Source: Spirometra erinaceieuropaei (taxonomy: Eukaryota > Platyhelminthes > Cestoda > Diphyllobothriidea > Diphyllobothriidae). Taken from it: DNA of 64,000 bases. Positions within the stretch are counted from its first letter, which is position 1, and each line of letters starts with the position of its first letter. The notes under the pieces were generated by a model. That model had not been told where the DNA came from and did no database searches. It saw nothing but the letters and a program-made list of their open reading frames with translations. A program made the translations under genes and the position numbers. Positions 22,135 through 34,052 of this stretch are shown in pieces. The stretch lies in NCBI GenBank assembly GCA_902702965.1, contig CACRXP010000013.1:2516323-2580322 (forward strand), written 5' to 3'.

Positions 22135-22400
22135 AGTTACGTCAGTCATTGGTATCGAGTAACTGTTTGACCATCGAGTATAAATTTATCTAGTCATTTT
22201 TGAATATCGATCTAACGTTTTCTGGCAAGACAACGGGGTTCGGAAATTTGTTTCATGCTTCAACCAGCCGGTGGGAGAAGAATTTGGCTCGCAAATCAAG
22301 TGTTGCATATTTTCTTTTCGATGTGTATTTGCATTCGATATTTGATATGGTATTCGTTAACGCCGAACTTGTTTACGGTTTCAGTGTTGTCCACCAAACC
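22135..22400 (-). pseudogene. Second RT C-terminal fragment, adjacent copy
   Basis: The - strand encodes RAKFFSHRLVEAWNKFPNPV and then NVRSIFKND, the end of a CR1/Jockey-type RT ORF (compare SNRVIEAWNALPTDVV at 8185). It lies directly 5' of the CR1-like fragment above, on the same strand, but is another copy because both contain the same C-terminal region. Stop codons and a short length show it is dead. Confidence 0.55.
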
Positions 22401-22509
22401 GATAGTTAATGCACACCACCAGTCACGTCACTCCTCAGCGCTAACTTTTCCTACTTTAATTAACATTAAAATATCTCCGGCGGTGAATCGTACATCCATT
22501 CAGTAGGGG

Positions 22510-23660
22510 TCAAGCATTGGCAGTGATAGTTATCTATTTTGATCTTAGCACAGACTTCGTCAAAGATTTCCATAGACGTCTTTTGGTAAAATTGAAAGCT
22601 CTTGGCATCCGGCCTCCTCCACTCGACTCCATCGGGTTCTATCTATCTAACCGATATCAGAAAGTTATGGTCGGTAATAGCTACTTGACACCCCAGTTGA
22701 TGAAGAGTGTCCTACATCAAGGCAGGTTTATGGGTACGCCACTCTTCCTGCTTTACACAGATGATATTCCGACTGAAGTTATAAATCAGCAAACTTCTAT
22801 TTATGCCGTTAACCTCAAGTGTGTTTACTCATATTCGAAGGAAATCACAAGCGTTTGTGTTGAAGAAATAAATGCCGATTTACTACGCTTAAGCAGTTGG
22901 AGTTCAACATAGTAGATGGAGTTTTCATCATCCAAGTGTAGTTTCACGTCTTTTGGTGCTGCCAAAATTCCGAGTCCCATAATTTTTTAGAGTAACCCAC
23001 TATCAGAATGCTTGACCATAAACCTAGGTTTAAGTTATACAAATAAATTTGCTTTATCACCTCATGAAGATAGGAACTCCGCCGAAGCCGCGCAGATATG
23101 TGGATACATATGGCGTAATTTTTTCCTCCCGGGAATGAGGCTAAGACTTTATCAAATATTTGTTCTTCCACTCCTCGAATACTGCTGTCCTTTCTCTGGT
23201 TTAATGAACTCCTATGACCGGTATAAAATCAAAAAATGTTCAGGGGACTATCACCCGGAAACTATTCTCTCAAGTTGCTCCCGGTCATTCCTATATTCAG
23301 AGATGTCAGTTGGCGAACATTAAGTTTTTGTGGGTTAAAAGACTCGAAGCTGGCCTTTGCTTCCTTTTTGTATCAACTCTAGCTCCACTCTTCTGCTCAT
23401 CGACACTCACACTCCCAGAGATCGGTCTTATGCCACGCACAACTCCTCCATGGTGATTCCGCCACCGCCTCTTTGAATTACGTCATAACGCTCTCTCTTT
23501 TTTGCCTCTAAATATGCCTTCCTTTGGAATAATCTCCCGCCTGAAATTATGTCCTCGCCTAAGTTATCGGTATTCAAATCGAAATTACGCAAACACCTTA
23601 CCCCGAAGAGTATAAAGGCACTTTTAACGGTCCCATTCCCGAACGCTCACATTCTTGACT
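22510..23660 (+). pseudogene. LINE family B reverse transcriptase, most complete copy
   Basis: Frame pieces cover motif A (VIVIYFDLSTDFVKDFHRRL, near 22523), motif B as LMKSVLHQGRFMGTPLF (SGVPQGSVLGP expected), a degenerate catalytic box TSIYAVNLKCVYSYSKE (YADD expected; both Asp are lost), DLLRLSSWSST, then in other frames LSYTNKFALSPHEDR, LYQIFVLPLLEYCCPF, ANIKFLWVKRLEAGLCFL, LPEIGLMPRTTPPW and, near 23560, a Leu-Ser-x-Phe-Lys-Ser-Lys-Leu-Arg-Lys segment. At least four frame changes occur. It is the reference for the smaller family B pieces at 1.5, 6 and 9 kb. The ancestral ORF type is CR1/Jockey-like, but the clade is uncertain. Confidence 0.75.
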
Positions 23661-24003
23661 TTAAGAAGGCCCCTCCTGGGATTTAGTGGGATATTTAGTG
23701 GTAGATCAAGCAGAAACCCCATTTATATCTTAACAACCTCCTGTTTTGAATTGGTTACTAAGTCCACTGCTATTACTCCTCCCCCATAGCGACAATTTTC
23801 GCGGTTTTTAATGTCCTATTCCTCATTTCGACCTCAAGCGGCCTGTCGACGCTCATGGCGGAACCCTCTGTATTCGCCGTCTACTAGTAGTTTGTTTTTA
23901 CCTCCCTTGTCCATTCCCCGGTGGAGCTCGAAGCGGACGGTGACCGATCGCGTCTGCGTTCCTCTCGTCTCGCCACTTTGACGTGAATAGTCTCATCTAG
24001 CAT
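23661..24003. other. Probable 3' flank of the family B element
   Basis: No coding signal. It may be 3' UTR of the family B LINE, but there is no second copy of this stretch in the window to test that. Confidence 0.3.
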
Positions 24004-24009
24004 ATGAAT

Positions 24010-24195
24010 TCCGCCCTGACGATGTCCGTTCTGAATCCCTTATACAATACCACATGCAGGCCAGTCCTGTCTGACCCGCATACGTACCCCTCATGGCTGA
24101 AATCTATTTCTGCTCTGACGATTTTCGATTATAATCCGTTATATATCGCTACATGCAGGCCAATCCTGCCCACATTTTCTCAGACTATGAGCGAC
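24010..24195 (+). repeat. Two-copy tandem repeat, period about 101 bp
   Basis: The block starting CCCTGACGATGTCCG near 24013 recurs, diverged, as CTCTGACGATTTTCG near 24114, and both are followed by an A/C-rich stretch and CATGCAGGCCA(A/G)TCCTG. In the open frame it appears as two peptide repeats ending TTCRPVL and ATCRPIL. The spacing is about 101 bp. Confidence 0.6.
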
Positions 24196-24249
24196 ATTTT
24201 TTTACTGCAAAGTTATGCCAATCATTTTTTAAATTTTTAAGTGGATTTT

Positions 24250-25385
24250 TTTTCACCGCTCGCTCATCAGTTTTCTTCACGGACTTATAATTCGGAAACT
24301 ATAAATTGCATTTTGTATAGATTCTGCCTACCACATCTAAAATTCATATGAAAATTTAGTTTTACCTGCTTTGATGGACCCCAATGGGTATTTAACAAAA
24401 AATATTTTATTTATTTAATCCCACCGATTCACCGAGTTCTTCACAGGCGGGTCCAAGTGAATTATTTGAAATCTGCCATAAGACGTATGAACTAGGTTAG
24501 TTGACTACTCCCGTGCTTCAATCTCCGGTAGTGTCTTCAGAGACTCCCTGAACACCGGGGTGCAGCCCACTGTCCTAGAAAATTGAAACAACTTTGCTCC
24601 TGACCTCTGTAATTATGTGAGACGAAAAGTGGATTATAAAATGGAAAGTCATCTGAAAAAATAGTTGGTTATTCGAAATCTCATACTATTTGCGACATGA
24701 TAAACGACGCAAGTTGATATGGGTTGCTGTAACTTCGGTTCATCGCCTGCAGTCCCTAGAGGCCTCTACCTGTGCAAAGTAGCTTAACAATAGTACCTAT
24801 TATGAATGCCAGTTCACAGGCAGTAGCAAAATAACATTGCAAACTGGATCGCTGAAGCATTGAAAAACGCCTTTACAGTCAGTTGGTCTTCGGGTAATTG
24901 GGATTATTTAGGAAAAACGTGCAATTTGTGAAATGGCCGCAGTCCAGAACGGGGAGAGCTGACATTAATAAAGCGGATGTTTGCGGTTTTCGTTCCAAAT
25001 CATAGAACTGGGACTTTTCTGACAAAGGTGAATGGGTGAACAGTTATTCAACGCCGCCTGAAGGATTTACTTGCTGCGTGGCGGACTGCAGGATCGCTGC
25101 CATTCCTTTCGAAATGAGACTAGGCAGGGAGATCAAAGATCACCGATCACCGAATTCGGTGAATTCGGTACCCAGAAATCCTTTTCTCTCGAATTCCCTT
25201 CCTCCTAGCAGGAGAGTATTGCGGAAATACAAGAGGCTTCGTTTTAATTTGCTAAAACGCATGCAAACTGACACGACTTTGATTAACATTTCTACCCACG
25301 CCGCCACCTTGTGGTTAACATGTTTCCTTCGATTTGATTGATTTAAATATACTGACAGTAATAATCACAATTGTCGAAACTCCAA
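24250..25385. other. No recognised gene
   Basis: Contains an unassigned 101-codon ORF (25036-25341, +) with a Lys/Arg-rich middle, and a small palindromic cluster at 25150-25168 (CCGAATTCGG and TGAATTCGG). Nothing identifiable. Confidence 0.35.
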
Positions 25386-25389
25386 ACTC

Positions 25390-25879
25390 GCGGTTTACTC
25401 GGCGTGTCCTGACCACACATTCAATTTGATGAGACCGACATTCACACCAGGACTAACAGCTCCGTGAGATGCGAATTATTCTAATTATGGCCTTTCGATT
25501 CTCAGCCGACTAACATCAGGAATGATCTCCTGCCTCCCTTTTTGCGCTGAGACTTTGCCTGGCCCGCGTAATTGGTCAAGCGGGAAGTGCGGGAGCGATC
25601 ACTGTTTCTGCTATCAACTTTAACGAGTTAAGTGACCCAGGAACCCATATGAGTGATGTATTTGCGGGAGTTAGCAGCTCGACTGCGGATAATCGGCAGT
25701 TATCGCGCCACGTACAGTCACTTGCGACAAATGCCAGGGGTCACCAGTTTTGATAGGTATGCAGTGGCATAGGCAGGGCATCCCATAAACACTACAGCAC
25801 GTGTGCAAAACAGTAGTCTATCTAATTCTATCTTTGATGATGACTTCGGGTGAATCCGAAACGTCAGGACACTGAAGCT
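25390..25879 (+). mobile_element. Penelope-like element 3' end, cut by the assembly gap
   Basis: HIQFDETDIHTRTNSS near 25419 corresponds to HTFKFDEAEILARGDNG in the PLE at 49241, and the following IRNDLLPPFLR corresponds to NKCNDLPIPYSVLRLR there. The terminal arm follows: ATAGGTATGCAGTGGCATAG at 25754 matches the arm at 49600, and GAATCCGAAACGTCAGG at 25853 is the most conserved part of all PLE arms here. The arm should continue about 50 bp further but runs into the N gap. Confidence 0.7.
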
Positions 25880-26169
25880 NNNNNNNNNNNNNNNNNNNNN
25901 NNNNNNNNNNNNNNNNNNNNNNNNNNNNNNNNNNNNNNNNNNNNNNNNNNNNNNNNNNNNNNNNNNNNNNNNNNNNNNNNNNNNNNNNNNNNNNNNNNNN
26001 NNNNNNNNNNNNNNNNNNNNNNNNNNNNNNNNNNNNNNNNNNNNNNNNNNNNNNNNNNNNNNNNNNNNNNNNNNNNNNNNNNNNNNNNNNNNNNNNNNNN
26101 NNNNNNNNNNNNNNNNNNNNNNNNNNNNNNNNNNNNNNNNNNNNNNNNNNNNNNNNNNNNNNNNNNNNN
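25880..26169. other. Assembly gap (290 N)
   Basis: 290 consecutive N. It starts inside a Penelope-like terminal arm, which suggests that a repeat broke the assembly. Any ORF drawn across it is meaningless. Confidence 0.99.
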
Positions 26170-29100
26170 AACAATGGCATTTCAAACAAGCTTTGTCAGA
26201 CAAATCTGCTCAATGTCTATTATTACAGATTGTGAAACAAGGAGATAAGAAACAGAAACTTGTCTGAACACTTTAAAATACTCTACTCAAATTCTCCTAA
26301 AGCCCTGGAAATTCCTTCTGGTAAAATGTATCCTACAAGAATTGCATTATTAAAAGTACGTCTTTGATACAATGAGCAGCAAAAAATATCGAAGAACCAA
26401 TGAGAGAATTGCAAAAACAGAAATAGACCATTATTAAAAAAGAAGAGTTTTTCTGTTGACAATTCTCCCAATTTTCTAATTATGAGAGGCTGTAAATGGG
26501 ATGTTTGGAAACCAAAATAAAGCCAGGAAACTTTTTTATCATTGATTTAAAAATAGCCTATTTTCGAGTGCGCAGAAACAAAAACAGGTGTTTAATTACA
26601 CATTTTACTAAGGGTGGCAAGTCGATGGACATCAACAGGAACGTGTGCGATTTATTAATGGAGATTTTGCAGTTACGAGATTTATGGTACGAGTTATGTA
26701 GGTTGGCAAATGGATTCTGGGGAAAATCATCGTAACCCCTACCTACTAAAGAAATTCTTTAGAAAAATTTCACTGGGCGGTCAAAGAAAATAGATTGGCG
26801 TCATTGAAATAACAGTTTCCCGAATTCCGTGCTCGATTTAACTGCCCAACTCCATTAATTTTGCAATACCTTTGCAAACAGTGTTCATGCCCTCCTCTGG
26901 GTTTCTTCGACGTGGCTGGGAAAGTCCAGTGGGCGAGCGCTGGGGTAATTATTAATTAACCTCCCATCTCGATTGAAAAACCGCGCTGATAAATAAACTT
27001 AGAGCTTCAGAAGACACAGCGGCCGGATGAATTTAAATTGCCCGACAAATGAATGCTGCGGCAAGTGACCAGAAGTTTAGCATTTAACTGGAATAAAGAG
27101 CCACTGCATCACACGCGAATCAAAACTACGAAATTAGGAGTAAAACAGGTCCTTTGCTGGTAGAACTAACTTTTTTTATAAGCTCTGCGTCAAAACGGAT
27201 AGCAGCTGTCCAAAAGACTCTTGAAATTACTACAGTATGTACCTTGGGGTGGTTGATGCCAATTTGTGTAAACAACAAAAGCAAAATTTCTTAAAAGTGA
27301 AGACAGCAGTATCTCGTCTTGTTTCATTTCTGTGGAAAATAATGCGCAAACTTTGAGTAAATCCTTTAGAACAAAGCTTTTTGGACTCACTCTAAAAGTC
27401 CATATGTGAATATTCGAGCTCAAATTCATCGCCTTCTATGGAATAGCCGAGTAATATTTACAAGCTGACAAAAGACAATCAGCAGTACATACCAGAACGC
27501 ACATGGGAATCGCCGGGGGACCGACTGATGAGCGGGGCCCCCTTGCTGATGCGTCATGCAGAGCATAAGATCGGCGAAGCACCTGTGTCTAAGCTTCTAT
27601 ATGTGCTGTCAGTATGGCAAGCCATTTAGCAGTCTTGCTATTCGCAAAAATAAAATCGGCATAAATAAACTAAGCAACGTTCTTCATAAGACGAGATCAA
27701 ATCCCAAGCATTTTTGTGTTTTAGATTTCAAACATCCACCCTTGATATTTAGGTATGAATATGGTCTTATTAGCTACGCCTGATATAAGATATGAGATAA
27801 GTTGAGAAGTGGAAACATATTTTATGGTTTTTGATATGACGTTTTGCACAGAACAATGAATAATGATGGAACTTAAGACTTGAATGCTTGTTCGTGAAAT
27901 CTATCTGTTCGTGAAAACCTATCTGTATATATGACTCATAGCATCCCAGATGATTTTCCCTCAAGTTATGCGACATATATTTCTGGCGTACCCAGTAGGA
28001 AACAATGAATACCTTTCGAGAATTATACCTACGAATGATGCACTTACCCATCGGAAGAGGAATAACAATTGTTTGGAGATGTCCATCAGTTTTTGTCGTT
28101 TCATATGTAATGTCGTCTACCCAGGTTTCTAAAATCCAAAATGCTTAAACCGCTGTTCCATGAAGGGGTAAAAGTCCCAGCAAATGACGTCAAACACGGT
28201 CGTCTTTCATTAATTGAGCCACGATACAAGCGGGCTGCAAAACCCATAAGCATTAAAATTGGGGCTGTGAAGAGGATAAACCGATCTCTGACGCTGGATA
28301 GTCGATGCTGCTATCTAAAACGTCAGATGGATGATCTATCTGCCCTACTGGACGCGTACTTCTCTTGCGACATTTGACCCAGGAAACGCATTTTATTATA
28401 GTAACGTAATCATACCAGAGCTCCCCGACTTAATATCAAGCTCCATGATTACCTTCTTCGGAACCAGGAAAAAAATTCTAAACTGAAGGCATTTGTCACA
28501 AAAGGGGTAAAAAATTAGTTGACTTTTCCACCGAAACTGTTTTTAGATAGGTCCGTTTGGGCCTTCGGAAGCGAGTCATGTTAAAATAACGTTTCGGAGA
28601 GTTTAGTAAATTTTCAGAGTTAAATACGGAAAAGAAAAACATTCTGAGTTGTTAGATGGCAGTGGAGGATGGGTAGCCTTAAATTCAGTCACTTTTGCTG
28701 CCCTATTTGGACGCATAGATTATTAACAGTAACATTGTAGAGTAACCGCATTTGTCCAAAACGAAAATAATTCTATTTCTGGTCGTCAGCATTGTTGAAG
28801 TTGCCCCGTTTTCGAGAGTCATCTAGTTATTTGAACCTGTTATATGTACATGTCCCTGTCCTATCCTCCTGATTCAGGCAACAGACTGAAGAGGGAACGG
28901 TCGGCATGCCGACTCATAGATGACACGTCAGAGTCAGGCATACAGGCTGAAGTCATCGGCATTCTTAGCTTCCTGCCTAAATTTGCACCGTGAAGGCTAA
29001 GTTGCGCCGTTCTACCGGATGAAACCAGCAACCTCTGATTTCGCGTCTGTGTTCAGCAGCTACCGGTATAAGTGCTGACGGATCGACGGTTATAGCCATG

Positions 29101-30778
29101 GTTTTCAGGTGTACTTACAGATATCTCTGCGGTGCAGGCGACCGCGGACAGTGGCGGGGACGGCAGCTAAGGGCATAGTGGCCTAAGCAAGCTCCCAGGA
29201 CACGTAAGACAAAAAATAATTAGTTAATCTGCACCATATTTTTTAAGGCATGCCGAAATTGAAAGTCAGGTTTCTTACCATAGCAACCACTACAACCTTT
29301 TAGTTATGGAACTAAAACCAAGATATTGAGCCTGTAAAGCCAGTCCCCCCGGGTCGATATTTATTTATTCAGAGTCCCCAGTTGAAGAAACCAGCAGCGA
29401 TTCCATTTCATTAGAAGGCCCACAACTTCCCTCCTTCAATGTTAGAAACTCAGCAATATTTTAAACAGTTCCTTTGACCGACCTAAAGATTTGAATTTAA
29501 AGAAGTAGTCAAGTACCGCATTAAGTTAAACAGTAAAATATTATCCATTACGACATGTACAGTTGGCCACGATGCTCCTTTCCATAAAACTCCCACAATA
29601 AAGAAGGATTTTGACACTAAAACACATTGATCGCATCGCATAAGGGGATAAAATAACACGTTTCCGGTAACTTGCAAGTATTTGGATTCTGTGCCATAGA
29701 AAGGCATCAGCCCGATTTAACTTCTTCATCTGTGTAGGAGGTGTTTCGCATCTTAAAACTTGTAAAATTTCATTGACCACAGTATAATCAAATGGAAAGT
29801 GAAAACAAGGGAATTACATTTTTTCACTTCAGGGCCCACAAGTTTCTCATGACACACCCCCTGGGGCAACCCAATTTGAGTTAGTCATGAAGTTTTAAGT
29901 ATGACAAGCTGCATTTTAGGTGTTTCCATCCTCATAGGCCATGTTGAATTTGGGAGAACTTGAAACGTACTTGAAGTATAAAGGGGTTACAAGGTGCTAA
30001 CTTAATATTTTGTAGTGAACAATATCGGCACTTACAAAGGAATTTTGCGACTGGTCTATCTACTTGAGAGCCTGTGTGCAAAGTTCGTTTTCACTGACTA
30101 GCATGTTTAAGGGAAGTTTTCTTGCTCTTACGACAAAAAATAGCGCAAGCCTGCGTTTCTATTTTATTAGTAGAAGACGAGTGACGACGTCGTATGTTGC
30201 TCCCCAGTTGCTTTTTTATGAAAGACTGTATATTTAGGATACATTCTTTGTGGGAATGAAGACATCCAGGAATGTCAATTTATCGCTCTTTACCCGATTT
30301 ATTGACTGCATCATCAATTGCAGAATTAGGAAATAAAGAAATCGCAACGAGTCCGTGGTCTAATGGTAAAGCTTTAGGTTTGTTTACTCAGTGAATTCCA
30401 AGTCCTGGTCCAAATCCCAAGTTATACAAACATGCAATTTGAGTGGCTGACTGACGACGGCTAATAAGCCGAAAAGTATCACCATAATTTTTGCCTTCTT
30501 TATTTGAATTATTTCTAAACAGAACAAAACTATGAATATCTTATCTGGATAAAAAAATCTGCGTCCCTTTTGGTTCATTGGAGAATAGAACTATTTTTAT
30601 TCTACATTTATTCTATGATCAGATAAATCTTTCACATTCGAAACAATCGGAAATACTTCGCGGGACTTCTACCAATAGGCCTAAAAGATTTGAAAAATTA
30701 GTCTCTAAGAAAACATGTCGTGCGTTGGGTTTATTATGGTGTTGTTTTGGTTACTATGTTCCCCCGTTTGTGAACTTA
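26170..30778. other. A+T-rich stretch without named genes; one possible exon
   Basis: Apart from the exon-like ORF at 27243-27391, a hypothetical 78-codon ORF (28141-28377, +) and a GC-richer patch at 28860-29210, I see no motifs. It might be intron or intergenic sequence. A tRNA-like box at 30350-30420 is discussed among the rejected items. Confidence 0.4.
27243..27391 (-). other. Possible internal exon, unidentified
   Basis: On the - strand, the acceptor-like ATGGACTTTTAG and the donor-like CCCCAAG|GTACAT bracket 149 nt that stay open in one frame (SFVLKDLLKVCALFS; ILLSSLLRNFAFVVYTNW). The peptide is Leu-rich and has no recognised domain. Without partner exons, support is weak. Confidence 0.2.
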
Positions 30779-31761
30779 CAGAGCGTGATCGATCTCATGA
30801 AATGTTTGCCGTAATTCTGAAAGGCGTTGTCGATTAGGAAGGATTAATTAGGTATCGTTGTAATACTGATTATCATGTGACATAGTCTTATAGTACTTCA
30901 GAGTCTCCAGGATGTCGGCTTTTCAATGTGCTTCTTTTTGACTTCCCGCAGAATGTATACTCGGTTAAAAATGACTCCTTGCAATTAAGTATTAAGTAAT
31001 AAAGCCTTTTTCACAGTTATCTGTACGGTCTTATAAATTCAAATATATTTTATAGAAGACATGCACAAAATAAGTTTTTTTCCACTCGTTTGGTAGAAAA
31101 TCCTACTCTCTTTATATTTTGTACCCGAATAAAGTGTATATTTAGGTTTTGATAAAGTTTTCCAGTTCTCAAATAATTTTGAGCCTGATCAGCCATTGCA
31201 TTAGCGTTTAGCGATTCCAGCCAACAAGGTGTATGTTTTCCGCATAAGGAAAATAATATATTCCTCTATGCCTTTAAGAAGGTGCTATATAGAGCTCACA
31301 AACGTTTGCATTGAATGGGGACTATATTGTACAATTCACGAAGAACGTTGATAAACGTATGTGTGCGATGCTGTATGCATGGACAGAGCACGGTCTTAAA
31401 AATCTCATAATTATGAACTTTTTAAAAAACCAAAAGACAACCTTTATTAGGGCATAAAACGTAACTAGAATGTTATTTTCTACAGAACAAGTGAAAGAAA
31501 ACATCTTTTATAGCATATTTTCTATAAAATATATTTGAATTTATAAGACTATCGAAAATCAATGTGGAAATTGCATGCTACTCAAGTAGTCATTTTTTAC
31601 TGAGTGTGGTTTCTGCAGGCGGTCGAAAAGAAGTGCATCTGGAATACTATAAGATTACTACACGTGATAAGTAATCTTACAACGCTATCTAAGTATTCCT
31701 TCCTAATCGACAACGCATTTCAGAATTTCGGCCAATATTTCATGAGATCGGTCACTCACAG
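30779..31761. mobile_element. Foldback-type element, copy A (long inverted arms)
   Basis: The left end (CAGAGCGTGATCGATCTCAT after TA) and the right end (ATGAGATCGGTCACTCACAG before TA) are inverted copies, and homology continues inward: GGAAGGATTAATTAGG at about 30839 pairs with the region near 31690, and AGGATGTCGG at 30911 with the region near 31640. The whole 983 bp has the layout of copy D (56861-57828), including the internal block GTGTATATTTAGGTTTTG at 31135. The TA dinucleotides at both ends suggest a TA target-site duplication, as for Tc1/mariner-type elements. No transposase frame is present, so it is non-autonomous. Confidence 0.75.
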
Positions 31762-31994
31762 TAGTTTCATTATCGATCCCATAAGGGGCGCAACTCTCAG
31801 TGGGATAAGGGTGCTATTCTATGGTTCCGGTCTTTGACCACTAGCGTTACGCTCAAAAAGGCTATAGGATGTTTGAGCAACAAGACTGTTAAGCTGAATA
31901 TCTCTTTCAAATATCAGCCGTAACCATAAAGAACTGCTTCTATGCTGCAAACTGGATGTTTAACTCAAAGTTGATGGTTAGTCGATAGAAGCGA

Positions 31995-32321
31995 ACGGGC
32001 GAGTTCCAGGAAGCAGTTCAGTTCATCGACCAGACGTTTCGGGTTCTCACTCGAACCCTTCATCAGGGACAGTGGCAAATGAGGGTAGTGGAGGCACAAA
32101 GACTGAGGTATTTATATTACGTAGCTGTCGTGGGATTTCATGGGCATGGACCTCATGACAGCACTCCCGATCACCGCTGGAGGTCGTAACTGATGTGATG
32201 ATGGCTCGCCAGTCCGCCAGTACGCGATTCCATCATCCGTGTTGGGTGTTGGCGTGAAGATTACTCGGCGTTCCTCAGCCATACGGAGGCGATAGGCGAA
32301 ACGAGGAACCTTATTCAACAC
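31995..32321 (-). mobile_element. Penelope-like 3' arm and C-terminal coding tail, inverted
   Basis: On the - strand this reads from the end of the PLE protein (IFTPTPNTDDGIA at 32256, compare IITPTSNADDEIA in the PLE at 49470) into the terminal arm, with CCTTCATCAGGGACAG and CAGACGTTTCGGGTTCTCAC as the conserved blocks (plus-strand reading). It lies immediately upstream of, and pointing away from, the N-terminal RT piece at 32322, so together they form an inverted 5' arm on a second PLE segment. Confidence 0.7.
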
Positions 32322-32655
32322 AAAGCGTCATCCTTTCTCATGAATCACGGACCGCGCAACGTGTTTTCTAAGGTCGAAATTGACGCACTAAGGGAACTCA
32401 GCGCCAACAACGACCTCCTTATCCTGGCTGCGGACTAGGGGCGTTCCACGGTCGTATTGGACAGGACAGACTACATTCAGAAAGCCAAAAAACTTCTTAA
32501 ACTTCTGATCACGGAACCAATCGAGCCGCAAGTTCGGCGGACGCAGAGAATACTGTTCTCAATGCTCCGGAGCAGTGCTTGTACAATTTCACAAACTTTA
32601 CTCCCAAAACGTATTGATCGATGTATTATCCCTGTGGCAATTTTATTTTTATGAT
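32322..32655 (+). pseudogene. Penelope-like element RT, N-terminal part
   Basis: The + frame reads FLMNHGPRNVFSKVEIDALR, then ELSANNDLLILAAD, a TAG stop where Lys is expected, then GRSTVVLDRTDYIQKAKKLL. The block A-D-K-G-R-S-T-V-V-L-D is characteristic of the start of the Penelope RT (fingers, strand before motif 1). After about 32510 the frame is lost and the RT core is not found; 32700-32940 has no clear match. The copy is 3'-truncated and dead. Confidence 0.7.
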
Positions 32656-33659
32656 CAAAAACGAAACAGGTTGGCGACAAAAGATGGGTATAACACGTTT
32701 TGAGCTAAAATTAAGATTTAGTCCGTATAACGCCGCTGGGAACTGAGTACTGCAAATCCACTCTCGCTAATTCTTGCTGTCGATACATTGGAACAAAGTC
32801 CCTGAGTATCAGACAACGCATAAAAACCCATCTTGACAAACCCCAAGAATCATGCCAAAATATGCATTCGTTCGCCACCAAACCCAACCAGGGTCCTGAT
32901 CTCGTTCTAATAAAATGGTGAGCATGTTTCAAAGATCAAATCAACTTTAGCTTTCTGGACTGTTCCAATAGAGAGGCGAAATAAGAACCACGCCCAGGTC
33001 ACAACGTCCTCTTAAACTAAAAAACTAAGCCTTAATTAATGAAAAAACTTAAAACCACTTCAAGTTCACAGTCGCAAGTCCCACGCGACCTTTTTAACTG
33101 TCAAAGATTCCTGAATCTGACCTGCCTATTTGGCCGATAACAAAAATGTGTAATTTGGATAATCGCAGATATCACGTCCTTGTGCCTCCTCTAAAGCGTC
33201 TTCTGTTTTTCTAGAGTCTGCTCTTGCTGTAGACAATCATTTGAAGCAATAACAAGAACTGGTAACAGTGAGGACTACTACGTACTTACCTTGATCTGTC
33301 CATAGTATTGTCCATTACAAAAGACTTGCGCGCCTTAGCAAACAAAAGAAGGCTGGTGAAAATAGTCTAAATAAAATGCCACTTTAAGAAGCATATTTCC
33401 ATTCTACTCAGTGTATGTGCTTTCATTGCTGCCAGCCTAGAAGATGATTTTGCATCGGTTGAAAGTGTATATTCATTTATCCTTTTTGCACACTTGTTCA
33501 AAATGACGAAGGATGAATTATGGAGGGTAACAAAATTTGAAAAGTCAAGTTGGCTAACACTTGTTTTCAGTAATTCTTCGTCAGGCCAATACAATTACAT
33601 GAAGGAGTGAAAGTGTACAAAATTAACAGTGTTTATATGTGTCTCAAGGTCAATTATGT
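32656..33659. other. No recognised gene
   Basis: A+T-rich; an ORF at 32711-32932 (-) has no recognisable motif. Nothing else seen. Confidence 0.35.
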
Positions 33660-34052
33660 CATTAACACTCATCTTTCCCACGCCAACCGGATGACGAGGT
33701 CGGCGGGTTTTGGTCCTTAGGGCTGGGGCAGGGGGGTAAGCGAATTTTTGAATGATGCTCTTGGATTGAGTACACGGAGTACCCATCACTGTAATCAGGG
33801 ATTTGAGGCGGCATGTCGTCATCACGTGAGGTTGGCGTTGGCCACGGCAGAGAGAGCGCTTGTGTCAGGGTTTTCTGACAGCATAGCACCGGATTCGTTG
33901 GCCGTATTGCCCCTGCCTCGGCCGTTGCTAGTATCCGTTGGCGTAGGCCTTCAGGGAAGCTTGTTGGTGTCCGATAGACAACCTGAAATGCTTCCTTGGC
34001 ATCGACTCGGTGATCTGTCTTCTTACAAACCGGCCGTTTTTCGCGAATTTTA
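33660..34052 (-). other. GC-rich island with a coding-like - strand frame
   Basis: This patch is markedly richer in G+C than its A+T-rich surroundings. On the - strand one frame stays open, with KKTDHRVDAKEAFQVVYRTP, then FPEGLRQRILATAEAGAIRP, then a Pro/Ser-rich tail (QIPDYSDGY; CPSPKDQNPPTSSSG). The composition suggests an inserted retroelement fragment, but I cannot name it. It is the only copy in the window. Confidence 0.35.

Noticed and set aside
25718..26248. Three open frames spanning the N gap
   Set aside because: They consist mostly of translated N and carry no information.
30350..30420. tRNA-like sequence (GTGGTCTAATGG and later TGGTCCAAATCCC)
   Set aside because: It has an A-box-like start, but no paired stems are evident and the B box lacks the GTTC core. 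Too weak to call.
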